This document shows positions 53,525 through 64,000 of a stretch of 64,000 nucleotides of DNA, piece after piece (position 1 is the first letter of the stretch; each line of letters starts with the position of its first letter). The notes beneath the pieces are model-generated. The model did not search any database and was not told the origin of the DNA. It saw nothing but the letters and a program-made list of their open reading frames with translations. Source of the DNA: Gnetum montanum. Lineage: Eukaryota > Streptophyta > Gnetopsida > Gnetales > Gnetaceae. The translations under genes and the position numbers were made by a program. The stretch covers positions 287,599 to 351,598 of the forward strand of contig MNCI01006929.1 in assembly GCA_015680685.1 (NCBI GenBank), read 5' to 3'.

Positions 53525-55680
53525 GTTATCTATAATCACAATGAGACCATGGGTTAGCAATCATTGTGTAACTTAAAGCAATTGGAATACTTTATCTCTT
53601 AAGGATAGTTACACTTGGCTAAGTTGTGATAATGGTCTATTTAATTACTTCAATTATCATTTTATTCATGTGTTATTATTAATAAATCATCCTAGAGGTT
53701 GTTGAAAGGGTTAACTATTGAAAAATTTGATGTTTATATGTTATTAAGGTTATTAACCCTTTGGGGGGAGTTAGAAAAATTTCCAAAAAATTTCATTAAT
53801 TGTTCATCGGAAACCTTAAGGTTTGCAACCCCCATAATGAATATCTTACCTTCGATAAGTGCAAGATCAAAAAATAGAGTGATTTGGACAAACAGTTGGG
53901 AAGTTATGGGCTCTGAAAAATTGTAAAAACTCTTGGTGTGTTATGAGCAAATGACAAAAAATTCCTAAGTGCACAATGGTACATATAGTATGTAGGAATT
54001 TTGTTGATGAGGCCTAGTTAATGAGGCCTTGTTAATGCGATCAGCTATGTCGATGAGGCCTCGTCGATGTCGCCATTGGCCATCATTGACTTTGGTCAAA
54101 CTTGCAAAATATAAGGAATTTTTGATTGAAATTTGGATAAAATGAAAGCTCAAAAGGCCAATAATAGGATGAAAACATGAGAAGAGGGTGTTGAAGATCA
54201 TAAATTTGGAAAAATAGAGAAAAATTGAGTCATGGGATGAATGAAATAAAAGGCTAAGGAGCACTGAGCGGAATACTCCATGGAATATGTGAAAGATAGG
54301 ATTATGGCATTGTTAGAGTTAAGGAACCTTAACTAGTCAAGCCAAGAGCTATGCAAGTGGGTTCTCCCCATAGCAGGCTCATGCCCTTGTTGCCCTTGCA
54401 TAACCTCAACTAAGGAGTTCGTGGGCCTCATAGCTGATTTAATGATCATGAAAATTTAAGGACCAACCAAAAAGAATCTACTCAAGAATCCAAACACATC
54501 AGACCAAGACATAGACCATAACATAGAACACGATAGTGAGGTGAGTTATGGTAGCATGGATGGATGATATAGAAGGTGGAATGGAGCTCCGAATTAAAGT
54601 CATAAGAAGTTCCTTATGGAATTTTTTTTTTAAAATGACCTGGGAAGATCTATCCTCAATCTAGACCAAAACCATCCACTTCCAGTGACTTTGCATCACC
54701 ACCCTAAGACCGATCCACCCACACGAGACATGAGAGTGCTTCCATAAGATAACCACTATTCCATAAGGAGAAGAAAAGAGAGGAGTAGGAAGTGAAAGAG
54801 GACCTTAGTTATAGGGGACTTAGGCATAGGTACATGTCTTTCTAGTCACATAACTAGTGCTTGTAGCTTGTTTATTTGCTTGAGGGGTGTGCTTTGAATT
54901 CTCATCATTTTTTTTGAAATGGAAACCACACCATGCAAGGACTTATTCATTTATTGTGTCTAAGGGATGTGCTTTGAATTTTCATTCTTTTTGAATTTTT
55001 GGATGGGAACCAAACCATGCAAAGACTTTATTTAACTTCCTATTAATGGTTGAAATGGAATAGTAAGAAGTCCATGAAAAATACTCAAGCACTGAAGTAA
55101 TTAGAAGAGTATAAAGTGTATTGAGTCTCCTCGAAGTCACACCCTTTACAAAACTTTCAATCCTTCCTAATTCTAGAACTACCAAGGTCACCAATTGATT
55201 AAGAGCTTCTTTAATGGAAGTGACCTCAAATTCCTAGAACAAGAAAAACCATAGAGTTAATTAAATGGGAAAATGATGTGAACTCACTGCCTGTTCCATG
55301 AAAAATAAACCATGTCAAAGTCATTAGACATTAGAATTCAAAAATAGAAACTAGACACCAACAATCACAACATTAAGAAAAAACCATCATTAGTAAATAA
55401 CAATAGAAGCATTATGTCCTATGCCAATAAAGCAATTTTTATTAGCAAAAATAAAGGAATATCACACTTTGAATAAAAAAAAACCAAGTGAAATATATAA
55501 GAAAATGTAAAATAGTCAAGAAAAGTTCAAATGTACTAACAATGGGGTAAAATTAGAAAAATTAGAAGATCCAAAAATTTGTAAAATAAATAACTTGTAA
55601 AATAAAAAATATGAAAAACAAAAAAATTAAAAAAACTAAGAAGCCATATGGATTATTAGCATAGAAGGCCATCTCCCCCA
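53525..55680 (-). other. 3' non-coding part of element B
   Basis: Shares blocks with A's non-coding part. At 53,995-54,080 a GC-rich cluster of gatgaggcct and cgtcgatg words resembles the U3 start of the B LTR. Two units of the tandem repeat known from A lie at about 54,862-55,025. Confidence 0.65.
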
Positions 55681-56910
55681 TGACTTAGTTGAAAGGAGGA
55701 GATCCAAAAAATAGAATGTGGTTGTCCATTCATTGAGGTAGTAGTTGCACTAGCCTGTCTTGGCTCTAGGAAAGTTTTTACTTGTTGGATGTTGACCAAC
55801 TACTTTTTATTTGGAATTTTAGGTTTGTAGATTAACATGGCCCTAGAGGGAATGGTTTGATTAATTATATAAGGTCCTTCCCACAATGTTTAGAATTTTT
55901 CCTTTTGAGGTACATGTGTGGGGTTTTAATAGAGAACCTTATCTCCTAGTTGAAGTTTTACTTTCTTAATTTTGAGATCATGACATTGCTTACTGAATGC
56001 CTTATTCACCTCATTCAAGGATATGACCACTAATTGATTTTCATCTAGCACATTCAGGTTGATCAATGTTCCTTTTTGTGCTAGACGAAGGTCAAGATTT
56101 AGATCATAGGCTATTGAGAGTGTACAAAGCTTGGACTAGATTAGAAGCATTGGAAGTTTTCCGTATATCAACTCGTAGGGAGAATAGCCAATAGGAAGTT
56201 TCCATGTTGAACGATAAGCCCAGAGGGCATCGCTAAGTTTTGTACTCCAATATTTCCTATATTTGCTAATGGTCTATGCCAGTATTTTTGTGATCTCTCA
56301 GTTAGTTACCTTTGCTTGACCATTGGCTTAGGGATGGTAGGGTGTTGTCAACTTATGTTCTACCCCTAAGAATTGCATTAATTTTCTAAAATTGGCACTT
56401 ATGAAATGAGTTCCATTATCAGAAATTAGTGAACATGGCACCCCAAACCTATTTACAATATTTTGTTGTATAAATCTAGTAGTAGTGGATGATGTATAAT
56501 CAATAAAGGTTGTTGCTTTTGCCGATATTATGTAGTGATCAACTACTATGATAATATATTCCTTTCCATTGGACATGGATGTGATGGGATCCATGAAGTC
56601 AATGCCCCATATATCAAAATTTTTTAGCAGTTGAATCCACTATTGAAGACCTTTCATGTGAGTGATTATTCCCCCATCTTGTTGACAATGTTCACTAGAC
56701 TTGATGAACTAGTGGGCATCCCTAGAGATTATAGGAAAATAGTATCCTACCATTAGGATTTTTATGGCCATGTCTCTCCCTACATAGTGGCCTCCGCAAG
56801 GCCCTTCATGAGCATCTTGGAGAACACACAGTTGATCTTCATTAAGGACATACCAATGAATCAAGCCATCTACACACACCTTATAAAGGTGTTTGTTGAT
56901 TTCCATAAAG
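55681..56910 (-). pseudogene. Integrase of element B
   Basis: The zinc-binding part (open at 56,906-56,709) has the H-H-C-C pattern with HEGPCGGHYVGRDMAIKIL. The core is open at 56,594-56,328: DPITSMSNGKEYIIIVVDHY, the second Asp in SDNGTHF, and a stop after TTPYHP just before the Glu region. The C-terminal part runs to about 55,700. Confidence 0.85.
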
Positions 56911-57089
56911 TATTTGACCTGATAAAGAAATTGTTGCTTCTGTCTAAAGTCAAGATCCTATGGCATCTCCTAAGTGAGAAGATAAGTAAGGATGCCATTG
57001 TACCATGTTGTTTCTGCAAGTGTTTATTCATTTATTACTCCTGTAAAGAGGAGTTTGTTAAGAAACTGATCAAAGAGCAAGCTCTCCTC

Positions 57090-58350
57090 CTCTTTATTAT
57101 CCCATCTTAAATGAGAGAGGTGGTCAACAACCACATTCTCGATCCCTCTTTGATCTACCATCATGAAATTGAATTCCTACAAGATCCCAAGCCATTGTAT
57201 GACACAGGGGCTCATTGTTTACCTATTCATGAGGAAGCATGTTATATTGTGGTTTGTATGCACAAATATTTTGTAGCTAAGCACATAGTGCCTAAAATTT
57301 TATAGAGTATACACCACTACCATTAGTTCTTTCTCCGTGGTGGTGTAATTTAATTGTGCTCTCACAATGCTTCAGCTTGCACAGTGGATGTAGTATGGGC
57401 ATTTCTTATTATCCATCTGCATGAGCATTGCTCCCAAGGTGTAGTTAGATGCATCTGTCATGATATGGAAAGAACTGAACTAGACTAGTGATCATAGAAT
57501 TGGTGTTTCTATGAGTTTCTCTTTTAACTGTTGGAATGCATGTTCACATTCCTTGGTCTAGATGAAAGGTGCATCTTTGTTTGTAAGCTCTACTAATGAT
57601 TTTGCAATCTTAGAGAAATTCTCTATGAATCGTCGATAGTAGCCAATGTGTCTAAGGAATGATTTGACATCTTTAATTATCTCTAGTTGACATGTAATTC
57701 CTTAAATGACCCTTATCTTTTCTGGATCTACCTCAATCCCTAATTGAGTGATTCTATGCTCTAGTACAATGCCTTCTTGGACCATGAGATGGCTCTTTTG
57801 ATAGTTGAGCTATAGATTTGTTTCAATACATTTCTTCAGTACTTGCTCAAGTCGATCCAAGGCTTGCTCAAATGTAGCTCCATAGTTGGAAAAGTCATCC
57901 ATGAAGACTTCAATACCACTACCGATCTATTTTTGAAAGATACTAAGGACCAAGTGTTTAAATGTTTTAGGGGCATTGCATTGACCAAATGGCATCTTAC
58001 AATATTCCAAAAGTCCCATAAGGACTTGTGAATGTTTTCTTGGACTAATCTTCTGGTGCAATTTGGATTTGGTTATAGCCACTATAACCATCCAAGAAGC
58101 TATAATAATAATGCTCAAATATGGTGTCCAACACTTGATCCACAAATGGCAATGAAAAATGATCTTTAAACATTTCCATATTCAATAGCCTGAAGTTGAT
58201 GTAGACCCATCACTTTCCATCCTTCTTTGGAACAATTAAAAGTGAGCTAACCCACTCATTATCTACGATGGAATAGATGAACCCAACATTTAGGAGTTAT
58301 TCAATTTCCTCATTGATAATATGCTTCAATTTGGGGTTTAGCTACCTTTG
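57090..58350 (-). pseudogene. Reverse transcriptase and RNase H of element B
   Basis: Reverse transcriptase shows MPFGQCNAPKTF (about 57,995-57,955, in the open frame 58,145-57,927) and the catalytic VFMDDFS (about 57,920-57,890). RNase H follows at about 57,450-57,170. The WVSSL-type N-terminal block is near 58,250. Broken by stops. Confidence 0.85.
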
Positions 58351-59500
58351 TAGCTACCTTCTAGGCTTCATGGCTGGGTTAGTGTAAATGCAATGCTGGC
58401 ATATCCTTAGATTGATTCCTGTTAGCTCAGGATATGACCAAGTAAAGGTTGTTGACCATTTGTTAACTACCTTCAACAACTTTTCTTTTTGTTTAGGAGA
58501 AAGTTTGGCATTATTTTTGACAAATTTTCCATTGTTTAAAAATGCATATTCCATGTTGGCTAGTAAATGTTTTAGCTCTAGAGGCTTCTACTTAAAGTTA
58601 TTAGGGATTTCCAACTCTCCCTAACAAGTATCATCATCTTTGTCAGAGAATTGGGAATGAACTTATTCAATTTTATCCATGTGTTCAACATAAACACCTA
58701 TTAAGCTCTTAGTTAGTTCCATGCATAATGTGCTGCTATCTAAGTTAACTATCATCCACTGGGTGTCCTCTTGCTTTGTGGCTGCTACGTACAAACATCT
58801 TTGAATATTGATTTCTTGTGCACATTGATTGCATGCTTTGATGTATGTACTATTGATGGACCAAATCGTTTTCATGCAATTGCACCCATTATCACTATAT
58901 GTGATGCATGGAATACACTTCTTCTCTATCTTGCCCAATTCATTTTCTTTGGATATTTCTAGAGATAGGTCCCTTATGCCCATACGTGTGTCGACCTTGC
59001 TTAACCAAACTTTTCCCATAATGATGGGAAGTCACTTTTGCAGTTGTCAACCTTGATCACTACAAAATTAGTAGGATAGGATCATCCATAAACTGTGGTC
59101 ACAATGTTCTCTACTAATCCTAGAGGAACAATAATTGATTGATTTGCCAATTCTAGATGGATGTTACTCTTCTTGAGAGGTGGTAGTTTCTAAGCCTTAT
59201 ACATGTCATGGGAGATGAGATTAACTCCAAAGCCAAAGTCAAGAAGAGCTTTACATGGCTCATGGCTAGCAATCTATAGGTAAATAAGTGGACTTCCTAG
59301 ATCAAATCTTTTTGTAGAAATATTGTAAACCTTGATCTAGTCAAAAACAATATGAGTTAGCATCAAAGTGAAAATCTGAGGTGGCACTTGATTTGAAGGG
59401 CACTTGAAGGTATTTGATGCAAAGGACGAGGGTTTTGTAGATGTAGGATGATTAGTTGGACTAGGTTATGAGGGTTAAAGAGGACTACTAGGTTAGAAGA
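58351..59500 (-). pseudogene. Protease and linker of element B
   Basis: The protease site LLDFGFGVNLISHDMY is at about 59,245-59,195. The linker open frames 59,019-58,663 and 58,554-58,354 lie between protease and reverse transcriptase. The first includes IPCITYSDNGCNCMKTIW; the second (LSPKQKEKLLKVVNKW, then TFTWSYPELTGI) matches the pre-RT motif of gypsy pol. Confidence 0.75.
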
Positions 59501-61766
59501 AAGGTCTTTTTCTAGATCAATTTTCTAAACCACTCGACTAGAAAGCCAATTGCAAATGTATAGCTCTTGTAGCGTTTTGTTGTTCTGGCTATGGAGGAAT
59601 CTCATCCTGCATAAATGGAGTAGGAGGTAACTAGGTTGAAGGTGGAGGTATGTGTGTAGACCGATGCAGTGGATGATATGGATATGGGTTATCCCCTCTA
59701 GTTGATGGTGAATGTGTTCGATGGTACTCTGGAGGGTAATAGTGATGCTGAAATGTGGTATGACTTGTAGAACTTTTTGGAGAGATAGGTTGCTGAACAT
59801 AGTACCCATATAAATTTGGTTGCCTATAAGGGTACTGCTACCTTGGTAGTGGCATTCCCCATGATTGTGGTTGGTGGCATTGTTGGAATTGTTCATAAGG
59901 TTGTGGAGAATCTCCACTTGGATAGTAAGCTTGTTGTTGTTGGTGGAACTAGCTTGGATTACCTTGAGGATAAGGCAATCATCTAGGTGCTTACCTACAT
60001 GCTAATCGAGGATTCAATTCATACACTTTGGACTCTTGTAAGTGTGACACCATAGGGCAACACCCCTTTGGATGTCCATATTAGTAGGTGTCACAATCAG
60101 TTTCATCATTAGAGTCGGTTTCCACAACTTCCTCTATAGCAACAACTTTGCCCATACCTCTTTGGCAAGCACATTCAGCTTCTTTTCACCTCCTACAATT
60201 ATGATCATTATTTTTTTCCTTGGATTCTTTAGTGATCTTCATTGTAGTTTGAAATTTTTTCATCTAAAGAATCCCATAATTTATCAACCTTTTTCGAAAT
60301 GTTAGAAATAGATTTTTGGATGGACAAGGTTTTCCTACTCACCACTTCATTGAATGGTGACTCCTTGTCATAAAATTAGACCTCCTGTTTCTTGATGGAA
60401 GGGTCCCTATTATACTCTTCCACACTTCCCCTTTTTCATAGCTCACTTTCTTCTTTTACTACTTGCTTAATTAGCCTTAGATTTGATGAGCTTTCAATTT
60501 AGATAATCTTCCTTGGGCATACATCCCAAGGGTTCTTCTAGTTTCTGCTTTGAGTCCATCTATGATGTGGTGATGTTGTTCCCTTTGAGAATAACCATGA
60601 CTAGGACATCAGTGTAAGAGTGAATAGTATCTATCCATGGAAACATCCCAGGTTTCATGTATTTCCTATTTCTAGCCTTGGATTTTCCTTGTCAGATTAG
60701 ACACGTTAGACTATGTTTGATATTTGTCATTTGATAGCTCCAACATGATACTCCATTGGTAGATAGATTTTGGTTCCAAGGACCAATACCAGCTCTTGAA
60801 TTCCTTAATGAGTATCTTGGGGAAGAGCTTGAGCTTCTACCATTCATTTTCTATATTTTGTAAGGCACAGGCATTGTGGAAAGCTTGTAAATGTATCTGT
60901 GGATCAGAGTTGTATCCCCCCTCAAATCTTGGGATATTATTCATGTTTAAGCACTTGATCATCATACTATCCTTCATATGCTTGGTTTGAATTTTTATTA
61001 CTATTGCAATGTTGAGCATGCTTTGAGTTGCTAATAGAGGTTCATCATCATCATTTCATTGATGATGCCGATGATGGTTTTGGCCTTGCGTTCGATCTTG
61101 GTGGCCTTTACGGTCATTGTTGTCTCATTGATCACCTTCATCATGATTATTTTGATGATGACTTCCATGAGAATTGTTAGATAAAGAGGAATGTTTGGAA
61201 TTGGATGAAGAGAAAGGTGGACCACCACCACCACCACAATGTTTTCCATCACTTTTTCACTTTACCTTGATTATTACTTTTTCTAGTTTATGAATCATTG
61301 ATTGCAGATCTAGGGTCACACCCTTATCACCAGTATTAGGGGGTGGAGAATCTTCATGTTGAGAGCCTTTAGGAGAAGGATGCTCATTGTCATCTTGATT
61401 TAGTAGGAACAAGGGATTACTAAAGTGTTTTCCCTTTGTAAACTCATGATGATTTTCCTAGTGTTGATCTCTCCTATATTGTGTTTCACTAGGATGATAA
61501 TTTTGAGTGTCATAACCATCCATAACATATTCTTTGTGAATATTTGAGATGCCCAACTTCTTAAGAGTTTTAAGCAGCATCCTAGGTATAGATCAATCAG
61601 GAGGAAAAACAATGTTGCTCTCCATATCATGCCATCATAGTTGCTCATCCTGATCTAGGATGAAGGTGAAGTTTAGAACATACTCATTGAAATGAGTATA
61701 TACCACTTTGCACTCCTATGGGATTGGTGGTTTGACATCTTTGTGCTTATGGAAAGAAGAAGACAT
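59501..61766 (-). pseudogene. gag of element B
   Basis: Starts at ATG 61,766-61,764 (MSSSFHKHKD). Contains MNNIPRFEGGYNSDPQIHLQ (open frame 61,019-60,837), the gag core, and a zinc-knuckle-like YGHPKGCCPMVSHL near 60,080-60,040. A His/Pro/Gln-rich tail is open at 59,917-59,525. The His run (HHHH) near 61,230 comes from a CCA repeat. Stops and frameshifts throughout. Confidence 0.75.
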
Positions 61767-61901
61767 TTTGCAATATGAAATAAAATGTCAATGTGCTTTT
61801 ATAATTATATATATATAGTGAGAATAATATTGACCTTGAGGTTTGTACAATAATATTAATGGTATTTACTACACCTAGATAGCACATGTTTTAACAAACA
61901 A

Positions 61902-61922
61902 AGTCCTTGAAAATGGTACCAA
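61902..61922 (-). promoter_or_regulatory. Primer-binding site of element B, tRNA-Asp type
   Basis: Minus strand TTGGTACCATTTTCAAGGAC directly after the 5' LTR; it differs from TTGGCGCCGTTGCCGGGGAT mostly by transitions. Confidence 0.7.
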
Positions 61923-62771
61923 TGATGAATGCCGAGGTACCCCTACACCCAACCATACAAAGCATTCACACATAATCCAGTCAAATTTTGTGGACTTTAT
62001 CATTTCTAGTGCACTAGTATTCTAGGAAGTGAATCTTGTCATAAGGTTAATTGTTGTCTTCCCAATTACACTTGTGATGTACACTGGTTAAGTGTAATTG
62101 AGGTATCTGATTTTTATCATTTTGTATTTTTATGGTTTGATGTTTGAATGGAGATAAAAGTGATTGGATTTACTAATTTAGACTAACTAATTAACTAGCA
62201 TTTAACTAGTCCTAACATAAGCATCCGGTCCCACTTTTTGTATACATCCTAAACCCACGTATTTGCTACTAGGTGACCAAACACTACACTATTGGGCATA
62301 CTAAGCAATAATGCTATAGGGATTACCAAGTGAATACATGTTACACTCAAAGTGGTTGTACTTATGTGTGTAATCTACCTTGCTTAATTGCTTAATTAAA
62401 TTAATTATTAGAAACATTTAATAAATAATTGAAAGCATTAAATAAATAATTAAAAACATTAAATGCATAAACAAAATATTTAATCTATCCAAAGTGCTAC
62501 AAGGTTTATTAGAAATCTCTTCTTTATTTCTGTACACACTATTGTGCTCAGGTACAATAATGCTCGAATAAAGATTTGTACACTCAATGACTCCTATTAT
62601 GAGCACTTGGGAGGAAAATTGTAACTTTCAAATGGAAAAACTGTAAGAGCTTCACTACAAATACTATCTCTCATGACATAAATGTGGCTACTAGACATGT
62701 ATTTATAGTCGAAAATAGACACTACATTGATGGGCCCTTGTCGACACAGCCAACTAAACTTTGAGTCATCA
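61923..62771 (-). repeat. 5' LTR of element B
   Basis: Starts (minus) TGATGACTCAAAG at 62,771 and ends GGCATTCATCA at 61,923. A TATAAATA box (plus-strand tatttata) lies near 62,700. Collinear with 51,095-52,061 apart from the duplication there. Confidence 0.9.
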
Positions 62772-62934
62772 CCTAGAAATCCTTATCAAACAATGGGATA
62801 ACCACTTAAAGCTATGTCTCTAAGATATACAAGTATCATGGGAAATTAATCATTAAACCTAAGTTCATCTAATACACTCTAATAAAAATATAAGAGAGGG
62901 TGCAAAGAAATGACTATAAGCATACTCCAACAAT

Positions 62935-63110
62935 GAGGTGTTAGGCTAGTGGTATAGCTCTTAGCCTAGTAATCCTAGGTTACAGGTTCGATTCTACTAT
63001 GTAGTACTAAGTTATAAACCTTCTATAAATCTTGGGATGTAGCTATGTTTCATTTATTTCAAGTTCCAACACCTTGACTATAAGTACACCCCAAGACATC
63101 TAAATATTAG
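62935..63110 (+). mobile_element. tRNA-derived SINE
   Basis: The head aatgaggtgttaggctagtg carries an A-box-like tagtggtatagctctt and a B-box ggttcgattct. The body cttgggatgtagctatg and tttcatttatttcaag matches the minus-strand copy at 15,471-15,620. A third head without body appears at about 63,431-63,480 (caatgaggtgttaggctaatg). Confidence 0.75.
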
Positions 63111-64000
63111 GATATATTAGAAGATTAAAAACAAATATAATAATGCCTTGACTATTACTTGAAGTCACAACCCCTTACCAAACAAGATAATAAGCTAACC
63201 ACTTAATTCATTTATCATTGACATGTGACCAAAATATACATAAACATTTTTACTAGATTTCATTGCATAATTTAAATTAGCGACTAGAAAAAACTAATAT
63301 AAAAATAATGTATAAAATTCTAAAAGTATTTAAAAATAGTGTAGATTAATAAAAAATATAAAAGCTTTATTGGAATTGTTGGGAAAGGGTTTTAAAACCT
63401 AAACATATTTTTGACTATTTACTCAAAAACAACAATGAGGTGTTAGGCTAATGACAAGGCTCTTGACTTGGAGCATGCATACCCCATCCTAATACATATA
63501 ACAAACTTAATACTTTAATAGATCTTAGTATATAACAAAAGTATACTAATGTATGATTCAATAGGATATTAAAGATAAAATTCAAGCAACAACTTGCACT
63601 AAAGTCTAGTAAAGAGAAAACATTTTGGATTTCTAGGTGGAGCATCCAAACATCAACTTTAATAGGAGTTACCATTTTTAGGATCAACACAAGGGTGGTG
63701 ATGGTATCAACATTTGTCACATTGATGAGGATGAAACCCCTCATGCCTCACTATCCACAAAACTCTTTCATTAGTTCATCATACAACCACAAAGCCTAAT
63801 CCTTCAATATACTAATCTTATCAACTTCGCTACTCCATTTTTCATGCATGTTCTTCAAATAGTGTACCCTGCTACTCCCACTTTCATAGCTTCAACTATC
63901 ATTGTTCCACTTGCATATACTTTGCCATTAGCATATAGCTTATTCCCACACATAAAAACAGTTAATCCAACACCTCAAATATAGCTTCAAAATATTAATC
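63111..64000. other. No gene seen
   Basis: AT-rich; holds the SINE-like head at 63,431-63,480. The 98-codon minus-strand open frame at 63,448-63,744 has no recognised domain and is probably chance or repeat-derived. Confidence 0.45.

Larger units (their letters stand above)
51095..62771 (-). mobile_element. Complete gypsy element B, minus strand
   Basis: A full-length Ty3/gypsy retrotransposon of about 11.7 kb with two LTRs and the 5-bp target duplication CCTAG (51,090-51,094 and 62,772-62,776). In its sense direction: LTR, primer site, gag, protease, reverse transcriptase, RNase H, integrase, non-coding part with repeats, an extra ORF, polypurine tract, LTR. It is related to A in every shared part but carries the extra ORF after pol. 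Stops and frameshifts throughout. Confidence 0.93.

Noticed and set aside
62938-63000. Functional tRNA gene
   Set aside because: It has A- and B-box words, but no convincing cloverleaf, and the head is shared with a SINE body found elsewhere.

Overview
The window is nuclear DNA from a seed plant with a large, repeat-rich genome. It is AT-rich and filled with old Ty3/gypsy-type retrotransposons, nested and tandem repeats, tRNA-derived SINEs and a few host-gene islands. The element types and heavy CpG loss would suit a gymnosperm, but nothing here proves the species. Almost every open frame is a retroelement relic or chance; only one gene is close to intact.

Layout. 1-235 is the tip of a minus-strand LTR with an unusual GATATC palindrome cluster. 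236-3,160 is a plus-strand gypsy relic (LTR, gag, protease). 3,480-6,580 (minus) is a decayed multi-exon gene that I do not recognise. 6,700-15,115 holds more gypsy pieces: an LTR fragment, a 5' LTR with primer-binding site, gag-protease, and a separate RNase H-integrase. 15,471-15,620 is a SINE. 16,650-17,730 is a dispersed repeat with a GC-rich, 36-bp tandem segment. 19,546-20,260 is a cytochrome P450 pseudogene. 22,535-23,304 (minus) is an FCS-like zinc finger (FLZ) relic with an intact second exon.

27,566-37,721 is a complete minus-strand gypsy element (here 'A') with both LTRs, a tRNA-Asp-type primer site and a 5-bp target duplication CATAC. 40,351-41,434 is a 542-bp tandem duplication. 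45,409-49,123 (minus) is a seven-exon glutamate receptor-like (GLR) channel gene with all splice sites and channel motifs intact but a TAA stop inside its signal peptide. The DNA upstream of it is a nested tandem duplication. 51,095-62,771 is a second complete minus-strand gypsy element ('B'), target duplication CCTAG, with an extra sense-strand ORF after pol that A lacks. 62,935-63,110 is another SINE.

A, B and the plus-strand element at 7,636 share LTR ends (TGATGA-type start, TCATCA end), a decayed tRNA-Asp primer site and a related gag, so they form one lineage, probably Athila/Tat-like. The host genes do not form a pathway. Four single-N positions each sit between perfect 41-46 bp direct repeats and look like unmerged contig ends, not biology. 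Coordinates for decayed parts are approximate, and identity statements are by eye.
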